Origin: Nitrospirota bacterium
Lineage (GTDB): Bacteria; Nitrospirota; Thermodesulfovibrionia; UBA6902
Assembly: GCA_015491705.1 (NCBI GenBank)
Contig: WFVK01000009.1
Location: 1-14,216 of the forward strand
DNA length: 14,216 nucleotides
Direction of reading: 5' to 3'
This document shows, in pieces, positions 7,127-13,428 of the stretch; the first letter of the stretch is position 1; every line of letters starts with the position of its first letter. Made by a program: the position numbers and the translations under genes. The notes under the pieces are model-generated. The model was not told the origin of the DNA. It saw only the letters and a program-made list of their open reading frames with translations, and made no database searches.

Positions 7127-7280
7127 CATTAATCCTGCATAAATGGGCGGGAGAGCCTGCCGGAAAACCCTGTTTGAGGTTCAGGGGTGAGCTGGTTCAG
7201 TGCTCAACGGTTATAAGGCGAGGGGTCTGCTCTGCCGCGCGCTGGCGATGAGTTCTTATGCCGCTGCAAGGTTGAATTAT
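7127..7280 (+). repeat. GTTGCATAA hairpin repeat, copy C (between the E1 and ThrC-like genes)
   Basis: TGCATAAATG is followed by the stem GGCGGG (7146-7151) / CCTGCC (7156-7161) with an AGAG loop, then GGAAAACCCTG and CAGGGG, which form a second hairpin. AGCTGGTTCAG and GGTTATAAGGCGA follow, almost identical to the copy at 14062. The right end (GCTGGCGATGAGTTCTTATG...) matches that of copy B. It begins one base after the E1 stop codon. Confidence 0.7.
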
Positions 7281-7333
7281 TATCGGATTTACCGTAATCT
7301 ATTTGAAATGCTGATGATCGTGGAGGCGAGTAA

Positions 7334-8572
7334 ATGGGTTTCGTGAAAGGACTTAAATGCAGGGAATGCGGAAGGGAATACGCGGTTGATCCCATCTATG
7401 TGTGTGAGTTCTGCTTCGGCCCCCTGGAGGTTGTATATGATTATGACGGGATCAGGGATGTCCTGACAAGGGAAGAGATACTGTCAAGGCCGCAGAACCT
7501 GTGGCGGTACAAGGAACTGATGCCGATCGACGGAGAGCCCACAAGCGGGCTTAATTCAGGGTTTACGCCGCTGGTGAAGGCGGACAAGCTGGGGGGGTAT
7601 CTCGGGTTGAAGGAACTTTATGTAAAGGATGACACCGTCACACACCCGACTCTTTCTTTCAAGGACAGGGTGGTGGCCGTTGCATTGTCCAAGGCCAGGG
7701 AGTTCGGATTCGACACTGTTGCATGCGCCTCCACGGGGAATCTTGCGCATTCAGTATCGGCTCACGGCGCTGCCGGCGGGTTTAAAAGATTTATCTTCAT
7801 CCCGGCAAGCCTTGAACGCAGCAAGATAGTTGCATCGCTTGCGTATGAGCCGAACCTCATAGCCGTTGACGGCAACTATGATGAAGTCAACAGGCTGTGC
7901 AGCGAAGTCGCCAATAAATATCCGTGGGCATTTGTAAATATAAATATCAGGCCGTTTTATGCAGAGGGGTCAAAGACCCAGGGATATGAGATTGTGGAGC
8001 AGCTCGGGTGGAGGGCGCCGGATGCAGTCGTTGTGCCGTGCGCGAGCGGCTCTTTAATGACAAAGATATGGAAGAGCCTCAAAGAGATGAAGCAGATCGG
8101 GCTTATCGGGGAAGTGCAGACAAAGGTCTTTTCCGCGCAGGCTACCGGCTGCTCACCTATCGTCAGGGCCATAAAGGAAGGCGTTGACGTAATTAAACCG
8201 GTGAAACCAGATACCGTGGCAAAATCCCTCGCCATCGGGAATCCTGCAGACGGCTTCTATGCCACTCAGGTGATAAAGGAGAGCGGAGGTTTCGGCGCGG
8301 ATGTATCCGATTCAGAGATAATCGAGGCGATAAAGCTTCTTGCAAGAACCGAAGGGATCTTTGCCGAGACCGCCGGCGGCGTAACGCTTGCCTCCGCGAT
8401 GAAGCTCATTGAGAGCGGGCACATAGCAAAAGACGCCGTGACGGTTCTCAGCATTACAGGTAACGGCCTGAAGACCAAAGAGGCCGTCATGGGACATACG
8501 GCCGAGCCTTACCATATTGATCCCAACCTGAAGTCTTTTGAGGAGGCATTGAAGAAGATTAACGCAGCGTGA
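7334..8572 (+). CDS. Threonine synthase-like PLP enzyme with N-terminal zinc finger
   Basis: The 412-residue fold-type II PLP enzyme has an N-terminal zinc ribbon CX2C-X11-CX2C (Cys9, Cys12, Cys24, Cys27), then the threonine synthase domain. The Schiff-base lysine is Lys110 in HPTLSFKDR, a substrate/phosphate-contact segment is STGNLAHSVSAHG (133-145), and the glycine-rich cofactor region is near VVPCASGSL. Threonine synthases convert O-phosphohomoserine to threonine. This paralog differs from the canonical enzyme downstream at the active-site motifs: HPTLSFKDR against NPSGSFKDR, and STGNLAHSVSAH against [17 protein letters not shown] at 7322-7326 supports the start. Related proteins are annotated threonine synthase in many bacteria, so it may simply be a second one. 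Its position between an E1 and a MoaD-like carrier makes a thiocarboxylate-using homocysteine synthase an attractive alternative; that is inference. Confidence 0.85.
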   Translation: MGFVKGLKCRECGREYAVDPIYVCEFCFGPLEVVYDYDGIRDVLTREEILSRPQNLWRYKELMPIDGEPTSGLNSGFTPLVKADKLGGYLGLKELYVKDDTVTHPTLSFKDRVVAVALSKAREFGFDTVACASTGNLAHSVSAHGAAGGFKRFIFIPASLERSKIVASLAYEPNLIAVDGNYDEVNRLCSEVANKYPWAFVNINIRPFYAEGSKTQGYEIVEQLGWRAPDAVVVPCASGSLMTKIWKSLKEMKQIGLIGEVQTKVFSAQATGCSPIVRAIKEGVDVIKPVKPDTVAKSLAIGNPADGFYATQVIKESGGFGADVSDSEIIEAIKLLARTEGIFAETAGGVTLASAMKLIESGHIAKDAVTVLSITGNGLKTKEAVMGHTAEPYHIDPNLKSFEEALKKINAA

Positions 8573-8580
8573 TTTTTAAG

Positions 8581-8658
8581 TTAATGTTGCATAAGCGGGG
8601 AAGAGCCCGCTGTAAAACCCGGCCCTCCCCCGCCGGCGATGGTTTTATGGTTCAATAC
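8581..8658 (+). repeat. GTTGCATAA hairpin repeat, copy D (short, between ThrC-like and MoaD-like genes)
   Basis: TTAATGTTGCATAA is followed by a perfect 6-base stem AGCGGG (8594-8599) / CCCGCT (8606-8611) with a loop ending in GAG, then GTAAAACCC. The sequence then jumps directly to the right-end module (CGCCGGCGATGGTTTTATGG...). It looks like an internally deleted copy with both ends kept. The moaD-like gene's ribosome binding site follows at once. Confidence 0.7.
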
Positions 8659-8677
8659 TTTTCAAGGAGGAAGATAA

Positions 8678-8977
8678 ATGGCTGTTAAGGTAAAAATACC
8701 CGTGCCCCTTCAGCGACTGACCGGGGGCCGGGAAGAAGTCGAGGGAACACCCGGCACTGTAATATCTCTCATCAATGACCTTGATCAAAAGTATCCGGGG
8801 CTTGCGGAGAGAATATCCGAGGCCGGGAAAATCAGGAGATTCGTCAATGTCTATGTTAATGAAGAGGATGTGAGATTCATGAAAAACGAAGAGACCGAGG
8901 TTAAGGACGGTGACGAAGTCTCGATAGTCCCTGCAATTGCAGGGGGCGGTGTCTTCTGCAGAAAAGGAGGATGGTAA
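8678..8977 (+). CDS. MoaD/ThiS-like ubiquitin-fold sulfur carrier with C-terminal tail
   Basis: The 99-residue protein has the beta-grasp pattern of MoaD/ThiS/CysO: an N-terminal strand, EVEGTPGTVISLINDL, VNVYVNEEDVRF at 56-67, VKDGDEVSIVPAIAGG at 75-90. In this family the terminal Gly-Gly is adenylated by an E1 and turned into a thiocarboxylate sulfur donor. Here the Gly-Gly (89-90) is not terminal: nine more residues, GVFCRKGGW, follow before the stop. The tail would have to be removed to expose the reactive end, as HcyD does for HcyS in Wolinella. No JAMM protease is in the window. AAGGAGG at 8664-8670 sets the ATG at 8678. The stop overlaps the next gene's start. Charge and loops resemble CysO-type carriers more than MoaD; no moaA, moaC or moaE is nearby. 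Confidence 0.9.
   Translation: MAVKVKIPVPLQRLTGGREEVEGTPGTVISLINDLDQKYPGLAERISEAGKIRRFVNVYVNEEDVRFMKNEETEVKDGDEVSIVPAIAGGGVFCRKGGW
8964..8970 (+). promoter_or_regulatory. Shine-Dalgarno for the NIL gene, inside the MoaD-like coding end
   Basis: AAGGAGG lies six bases before ATG 8977 and decides that start; an alternative ATG at 8971 directly abuts it and is too close. The same bases encode the Lys-Gly-Gly of the carrier's C-terminal tail, so the tail and the downstream gene's translation signal share sequence. Confidence 0.8.
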
Positions 8978-9213
8978 TGAAGACCAGGGTAAAGCTGACC
9001 TTTCCCCAGCATCTCATAAAAGAACCGGTGATATTTACCATGGCGAAGAAATACGACATAATACCCAATATCAGGAGGGCGCGGGTTACCGAGTCTGTGG
9101 GAGAGATGGTCCTTGAGCTCGAAGGTTCGGATGAAAATGTCAACAGCGGCATAGAGTCCCTCAAGCAGCAGGGCGTGGACGTGGAGCTCGTGGAAGGCGA
9201 TATACTGGAATAA
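8977..9213 (+). CDS. Stand-alone NIL-domain protein
   Basis: The 78-residue protein is a single NIL domain, recognisable by a first strand [21 protein letters not shown], an N-I-x motif region ([10 protein letters not shown]) and a C-terminal [13 protein letters not shown] domains occur as the C-terminal regulatory part of the methionine transporter ATPase MetN, where they bind methionine. They also occur fused to ferredoxin in the sulfide-dependent homocysteine pathway of methanogens and sulfate reducers, together with a DUF39 protein. Here neither the ATPase nor the ferredoxin part is present, and no DUF39 gene is in the window. The start overlaps the MoaD-like stop by one base, and the next gene, thrC, begins two bases after its stop. 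Context suggests a role in homocysteine/methionine synthesis or its sensing; sequence alone does not prove which. Confidence 0.85.
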   Translation: MKTRVKLTFPQHLIKEPVIFTMAKKYDIIPNIRRARVTESVGEMVLELEGSDENVNSGIESLKQQGVDVELVEGDILE

Positions 9214-9215
9214 CA

Positions 9216-10283
9216 ATGGAACCATGGGACGGACTGATTAACCAGTACCGGGATTTTCTCCCGGTATCCGGCAAAACACCGGTTATTACCCTGAACGAAG
9301 GCAACACCCCTCTTATAAAGGCATCCCGTCTGAACGAGATGCTCGGCGAAGATATAAACCTTTATTTTAAATACGAGGGCTCCAATCCGAGCGGTTCATT
9401 CAAGGACCGCGGAATGACGCTGGCGATCTCAAAGGCGGTTGAAGAGGGGGCAAGGGCCGTTATATGCGCATCAACAGGAAACACCTCCGCCTCCGCCTCC
9501 GCCTATTCGGCAAAGGCGGGCATAGGCGCCATTGTCCTTATTCCTGAGGGCAAGATAGCCCTGGGCAAGCTTGCCCAGGCACTGATACACGGGGCAATGG
9601 TACTGCAGGTTCAGGGCAATTTTGACGATGCATTAAGGATTGTCAAGGAGCTTGTGGAGAAGCACCCCTTTGCCCTCGTCAATTCCCTGAACCCGTTCCG
9701 GATAGAAGGCCAGAAGACAGCGGCCTTCGAGATATGCGACCACCTGGGCGCAGCCCCTGATTACCATATCCTCCCTGTTGGCAATGCCGGCAATATCACG
9801 GCATACTGGAAGGGGTACAGGGAATACCGTGATGCCGGCAGGATCAGCTCTCTGCCGAAGATGCTCGGGTTCCAGGCCGCCGGCGCAGCGCCTATTGTAA
9901 AGGGCAGGCCCGTGGAACAGCCCGAGACGGTAGCCACTGCCATAAGAATCGGAAACCCCGCAAGCTGGAAGGGTGCGATTGCCGCGAGGGACGAATCAGG
10001 GGGGCTGATAGAATCCGTTGCCGACGAAGAGATACTCGATGCCTACAGACTGATAGCCTCGAGGGAAGGGATATTCTGCGAGCCTGCATCCGCGGCCACA
10101 CTGGCCGGCGTGATAAAACTCTCAAGGCGCAAATTTTTCTCAAAAGGCGACACGATTGTCTGCACACTTACAGGCAATGGATTAAAAGACTCCGACAGCG
10201 CGCTTCAGTTATCCGGGCCTCCCGTAAAGGTAAAGGCCGAGATAACCGCGGTTGAGGAGCTGCTGAAGGGCTGCTGTCTGTAA
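9216..10283 (+). CDS. thrC: Threonine synthase
   Basis: This 355-residue PLP enzyme converts O-phosphohomoserine to threonine and phosphate. It closely follows the actinobacterial-type ThrC over its whole length: LNEGNTPLI, the lysine motif [12 protein letters not shown] (Lys63), [81 protein letters not shown] and [10 protein letters not shown]. It lacks the N-terminal zinc ribbon of the paralog at 7334. It starts two bases after the NIL stop with only a weak, distant GGAAGG as ribosome binding site, suggesting coupling to upstream translation. No homoserine kinase gene lies in the window, so its substrate must be supplied from elsewhere. The stop is nine bases from the convergent emfourin-like gene. 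Confidence 0.95.
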   Translation: MEPWDGLINQYRDFLPVSGKTPVITLNEGNTPLIKASRLNEMLGEDINLYFKYEGSNPSGSFKDRGMTLAISKAVEEGARAVICASTGNTSASASAYSAKAGIGAIVLIPEGKIALGKLAQALIHGAMVLQVQGNFDDALRIVKELVEKHPFALVNSLNPFRIEGQKTAAFEICDHLGAAPDYHILPVGNAGNITAYWKGYREYRDAGRISSLPKMLGFQAAGAAPIVKGRPVEQPETVATAIRIGNPASWKGAIAARDESGGLIESVADEEILDAYRLIASREGIFCEPASAATLAGVIKLSRRKFFSKGDTIVCTLTGNGLKDSDSALQLSGPPVKVKAEITAVEELLKGCCL

Positions 10284-10292
10284 ATCCGGGTT

Positions 10293-10607
10293 TCACTCCC
10301 CCTGCTCCTGCAATGCAAGCTCCTGCAGCCTCAAAAGCAGGGGCCGCAGCGGGCCCGGCACCGCGGCGTCACTGAGCGAAAGCGATATCTCCCTGCCGCC
10401 TTCCGAAAGAGAAAGCCTGTAGTGAAGGGCATCGGGATAAGCAGTCGGCTCCGGAGGGAGTCTGTCAGGCTTCATGTCAAAGACCCCCGCCTCTTTTACA
10501 AGGGACAGGAGTTCGTCCCTGACCTTTCCGGGAAGCTCATCAGTATCCGCATGATACGATAGTTGTAAACCTGCATATCCCCCTGAACACTCAAATTCTA
10601 TAAGCAT
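10293..10607 (-). CDS. Emfourin-like inhibitor of M4 protease
   Basis: The 104-residue protein fits the emfourin family, small cytoplasmic inhibitors encoded next to protealysin-like M4 metalloproteases, first described in Serratia proteamaculans. The N-terminus MLIEFECSGGYAGLQLSY matches the family pattern of a strand followed by a Gly-Gly-x-Ala-Gly turn. A later region (PDALHYRLSLSEGGREISL) reads as paired strands. No signal peptide or membrane segment is present. It is 54 bases downstream of the protease on the same strand, so the two form a protease-inhibitor operon. The start at 10607 has only a weak ribosome binding site. Identification rests on motif resemblance and on the strong neighbour evidence; the inhibitory function is inferred. 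Confidence 0.8.
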   Translation of the reverse strand: MLIEFECSGGYAGLQLSYHADTDELPGKVRDELLSLVKEAGVFDMKPDRLPPEPTAYPDALHYRLSLSEGGREISLSLSDAAVPGPLRPLLLRLQELALQEQGE

Positions 10608-10622
10608 GTTTCCGGGCGGCCT

Positions 10623-10645
10623 GTGCAGCCCCTCAGAGGCTGCAC
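10623..10645 (-). other. Intercistronic hairpin between protease and inhibitor genes
   Basis: GTGCAGCC (10623-10630) and GGCTGCAC (10638-10645) form a perfect 8-base stem with a 7-base loop in the 54-base gap. There is no T-run on the minus strand after it, so it is not a classical terminator. It could stabilise or partly attenuate the transcript and so set the inhibitor-to-protease ratio. Confidence 0.5.
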
Positions 10646-10661
10646 GTAATCATTCATTACC

Positions 10662-11702
10662 TTAACGGGGCAGCCCCACGGCCTTGAACGCCGCGCGTAC
10701 CGTCTGTACCGAGCCGGCAGGAACCTGCCCGCTCTTGACAAGCAGCCGGGCTGATTCGACGATCACCTCCACCGCATCATTGAAGGCAGCGGTGCTCCAG
10801 AGTCTCTGCAGCGCCGTGTACCATATCAGCGCAGCCTTGTCCGTGCCGAGGGTATCGGTTGCCGCAAGATAAAACGCCCTGTTGAGAATGCCGCTGTTGA
10901 TATGAACCCCCTGGTTGTCCTTGGGGCCTGAATAGTAATCCTTCATATGGTCAGGCTGGCGGTCCTTGCCCATGAGTTTATTGTCGTATGCCGTGCCGGG
11001 TGACTTCATGGAGCGAAGCGCCTCACCGTAAAGGTCGGGGCCCATGATTTCATCGCCGATCAGCCAGTCCGCGTCATGTGCCGTCTGTCCCTTTTTATAC
11101 TGCGTGATCACTGAACCGAAGACATCCGAGAAGTGTTCATTCAGCGCCCCTGACTGGCTGTAATACTTCAGGTTCGCCGTAAACTGCGTAATGCCGTGGG
11201 TCAGTTCATGCGCCACCACATCGAGGGAGCGCGCAAAGCTGACGAAGATTTTGCCGTCTCCGTCACCAAAGGTCATCTCGTCGCCGTCCCAGAAGGCGTT
11301 CATGTATTTTGTCCCGTAGTGGACATTGAAGATGAGGTTCATCCCGAGGTTGTCCACTGAATTCCTGTTCAATACGTTCTTGTAATAATCGCGCACAGCT
11401 CCGGCATACTCGTAGGCCTCATTCACCGCATCGTCGGATGTGACGGGGTCGCCTTCGCCCCTTGCCAGATCAACCCGCTGTTTCCACTGGTTCTTGCAGT
11501 TGTAAACCTGCCGGGATGCCGTGGCTGCAGGCGCGGCCGTGACGCCTGTAAACGCCTCCATGCCGATTTCCTTCGCGCTCCTCTTTACCCGGCTCAGCTC
11601 GCTCTGCTGGATGCTCACCCTTGCTTCATCAACACCGGCCTTTGCCATATTTTCCAGTACATCGGGTGGGATGTACATGCAGTTGCACGTATGAATAAAC
11701 AT
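10662..11702 (-). CDS. Protealysin-like M4 (thermolysin-family) metalloprotease
   Basis: The 346-residue zinc protease has the thermolysin-family HELTHG at 165-170 (zinc ligands His165 and His169, catalytic Glu166), the third zinc ligand Glu189 in GALNEHFSDVFG, and the catalytic histidine His267 in GVHINSGILN. The N-terminal 50 residues are a short protealysin-type propeptide with IPPDVLENMA (11-20) and no signal peptide, so it is not an ordinary Sec-exported thermolysin. Protealysins are intracellular or leaderless and are held in check by emfourin, whose gene follows. The propeptide start also carries two close cysteines (Cys6, Cys8). An AAGGAGG ribosome binding site five to six bases upstream fixes ATG 11702. 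A longer frame to 11762 is only repeat-derived sequence. The mature enzyme would begin near residue 50-65. Confidence 0.94.
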   Translation of the reverse strand: MFIHTCNCMYIPPDVLENMAKAGVDEARVSIQQSELSRVKRSAKEIGMEAFTGVTAAPAATASRQVYNCKNQWKQRVDLARGEGDPVTSDDAVNEAYEYAGAVRDYYKNVLNRNSVDNLGMNLIFNVHYGTKYMNAFWDGDEMTFGDGDGKIFVSFARSLDVVAHELTHGITQFTANLKYYSQSGALNEHFSDVFGSVITQYKKGQTAHDADWLIGDEIMGPDLYGEALRSMKSPGTAYDNKLMGKDRQPDHMKDYYSGPKDNQGVHINSGILNRAFYLAATDTLGTDKAALIWYTALQRLWSTAAFNDAVEVIVESARLLVKSGQVPAGSVQTVRAAFKAVGLPR

Positions 11703-11707
11703 GCTGC

Positions 11708-11714
11708 CCTCCTT
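11708..11714 (-). promoter_or_regulatory. Shine-Dalgarno fixing the M4 protease start
   Basis: AAGGAGG on the minus strand, six bases before the ATG at 11702. It rules out the upstream in-frame ATG at 11762, which lies inside a repeat element and has no ribosome binding site. Confidence 0.85.
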
Positions 11715-11736
11715 TTTTGATTGTTGCCTGTTTGCA

Positions 11737-11836
11737 TATCCGCCCTGCGGTTGCATAAACACGGCCTGCGGCCTGGACGGCCTGACGGATTTACGGCGGG
11801 CCCTTCCCGCCCTGCTTACGCAGTATTAAGGTTAAC
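11737..11836 (-). repeat. GTTGCATAA hairpin repeat, copy E (minus strand, upstream of the M4 gene)
   Basis: On the minus strand this reads GTTAACCTTAA, then a CTGCGTAA-like version of the left motif, a perfect stem GGCGGG/CCCGCC (11811-11806 with 11800-11795) around a 5-base loop, and CCGTAAATCC. The right end, GTGTTTATGCAACCGCAGGG, matches copies B and C. Read from the other strand the right end is GTTGCATAAAC, identical to the left-end motif elsewhere, showing terminal inverted repeats. It separates yihY from the protease gene, in the direction of both. Confidence 0.65.
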
Positions 11837-11865
11837 AGGAAACCGGGCGTTTGGCAAGGAAAAAA

Positions 11866-13203
11866 TCAATGCCGTGAAATCACAATGTCTTTTAATGTCT
11901 GTTCAGCGAGCGTCTCCTCGCAGGCATTGTCCAGCGCCCGGATCACATTGTCAACCCCCTGTACCGGAACCAGCCTCTCCTCGATCCGGAATGTCTCTTC
12001 CCCGGCTGTCCTTACAGAATCGAGAATCGCCTTCAGTGGTATTCTCCCGATATCTCTTGAGGGGATGTATGCCGGGGGGTCATCAGAGGTTTCAATAATC
12101 AGGCCGTTTCCCTCCAGCAATGAAATCAGTTCCAGTGCCGTATCCACCGGGAGTTCGAGACGGTGCACGAGCCTCTCGAGGTTCCACGGCCGCTTGCTGT
12201 GGTAATAGTTGTACCCGATAAAGTACATGATCAGGAACGAAAGCCTCTCCCTGAGCCTGCCGCTCTGCCTGAATATCTCTTTCCTCGCCGTCAGGAAATG
12301 AGGATACTGGTGATAGAAGGCGATCTGCGCGCCGACCAGCAGTATAAGCCAGCTCACGTACAGCCATATCATGAACATTATCAGTATGGCAAAACCGGAA
12401 TAGATCGCCGCGTATTTTGTCGATGACACGATAAAAGATGCAAATGCCCATCCGGCGGTCTCCCACAATATGCCGGCCAGCAGGCCGCCGACAAGTGCAG
12501 ACCTGAACTTCACCCTCGTATTCGGGACAAAAATATAGATGAAGGTGAATGCGGCGCTGACCATAATATACGGGGCCTTTTCAGCGAAGAAATAGAATAC
12601 GGTGCCGAATGGCTCGATGGACACGATCCGCTGCACGAATGCATTGCTCATAAAGGACGCCGTAAGCCCGATGGCGGAGAATATCAGGACAGGCCCTATG
12701 ATAATGACGCTTGTATAATCGCTGAATCTACGCGCAAGGCTCCTTGTCTTCCTGATTTTCCATATGGTGTTGAAGGATTTCTCGACTTTCTGTATGACGG
12801 ATACCGCCGTGTAAATCAGCATTGCCAGTCCGAGAGAACCGAGCACCCCCACCTTCATGTTTTCAACAAAGCCGATGATCTTGACGGTGATCTCCTCTCC
12901 CCTGGGGCCGAGGGGCGCGAGGAAATTCAGTAGAAAGGGCTCGACGAATTCATTGTGCACCCCGAATGCCTTAAGAACTGAGAAGCTGATCGCCAGCAGG
13001 GGAACAATTGAAAGAAGTGTGGTGTAAACAAGACCCATTGCCCTGAGGTTGAGCTGACCTTCGGAAAAGTCGCGCATGGCTATATCAAGCAGCCTGAGCG
13101 CCTTTATAACGAGTGATTTATATCCGTGCAGGGAAGCGGTGTCAGCCTCCCACAGGTCCCTCCTGAAAAAGTCAGAAAAATTTTTCCACCTGCTCTTCGC
13201 CAT
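11866..13203 (-). CDS. YihY/BrkB-family inner membrane protein with C-terminal domain
   Basis: The 445-residue protein has the YihY/virulence factor BrkB core, a bundle of about six transmembrane helices. Hydrophobic segments lie near 55-80, 118-138, 163-185, 208-228, 235-260 and 268-298. The hallmark YSGFAILIMFMIWLYVSW is at 268-285, just before the GAQIAFY motif. The old name ribonuclease BN for this family is a known misassignment; the true function is unknown. After the last helix a soluble region of about 140 residues (305-445) includes a likely winged-helix-like segment (NLERLVHRLELPVDTALELI), seen in longer members of the family. The start at 13203 has no strong ribosome binding site. 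It is divergent from the TsaC gene, with about 225 bases between them. Confidence 0.92.
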   Translation of the reverse strand: MAKSRWKNFSDFFRRDLWEADTASLHGYKSLVIKALRLLDIAMRDFSEGQLNLRAMGLVYTTLLSIVPLLAISFSVLKAFGVHNEFVEPFLLNFLAPLGPRGEEITVKIIGFVENMKVGVLGSLGLAMLIYTAVSVIQKVEKSFNTIWKIRKTRSLARRFSDYTSVIIIGPVLIFSAIGLTASFMSNAFVQRIVSIEPFGTVFYFFAEKAPYIMVSAAFTFIYIFVPNTRVKFRSALVGGLLAGILWETAGWAFASFIVSSTKYAAIYSGFAILIMFMIWLYVSWLILLVGAQIAFYHQYPHFLTARKEIFRQSGRLRERLSFLIMYFIGYNYYHSKRPWNLERLVHRLELPVDTALELISLLEGNGLIIETSDDPPAYIPSRDIGRIPLKAILDSVRTAGEETFRIEERLVPVQGVDNVIRALDNACEETLAEQTLKDIVISRH

Positions 13204-13346
13204 TCTGCATACAATTCTATCATACCCGGACGGTACCGGGCTCTGTCATTCCGGCCCGCGCGCAGTACATCATCCCTTTCCGTGCCGCCGTGCCCGCCTC
13301 TCGCAAGGGGCCGGTACAGACCGGGTAACACGGAAAACACTTCATC

Positions 13347-13355
13347 TGGTATAAT
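13347..13355 (+). promoter_or_regulatory. Extended -10 promoter for the TsaC/Sua5 gene
   Basis: TGGTATAAT is a perfect extended -10 (TG-n-TATAAT). No good -35 is visible 17 bases upstream, as is usual for extended -10 promoters. Transcription would start near 13362, giving a leader of about 65 bases that carries the repeat hairpin at 13395-13412. Confidence 0.55.
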
Positions 13356-13376
13356 TGTCCATCGCGAATCTTAACC

Positions 13377-13428
13377 TTTAATGTTGCATAAAAGCGGCAG
13401 CGGAGCCTGCCGAAACGCCTTGTTCCGG
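13377..13428 (+). repeat. GTTGCATAA hairpin repeat, copy F (left end, in the tsaC leader)
   Basis: TTTAATGTTGCATAAA is followed by a perfect stem CGGCAG (13395-13400) / CTGCCG (13407-13412) and then AAACGCCTTGTT. Only the left half of the repeat is present; the rest is replaced by the start of the coding region. Confidence 0.65.

Noticed and set aside
7127..7280. Known riboswitch (c-di-GMP, glycine, SAM, TPP, cobalamin) in the repeat copies
   Set aside because: None of the conserved cores of these classes that I can recall is present, and copies lie beside functionally unrelated genes.
8941..8977. Frameshift or broken end of the MoaD-like gene
   Set aside because: The frame is intact, the stop overlaps the next start in the usual TAATG way and the ribosome binding site is well placed, so I treat the tail as real.
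11866..13203. Ribonuclease BN
   Set aside because: The YihY/BrkB family was once given this name in error; the true RNase BN is a metallo-beta-lactamase-fold enzyme, whereas this is a membrane protein.
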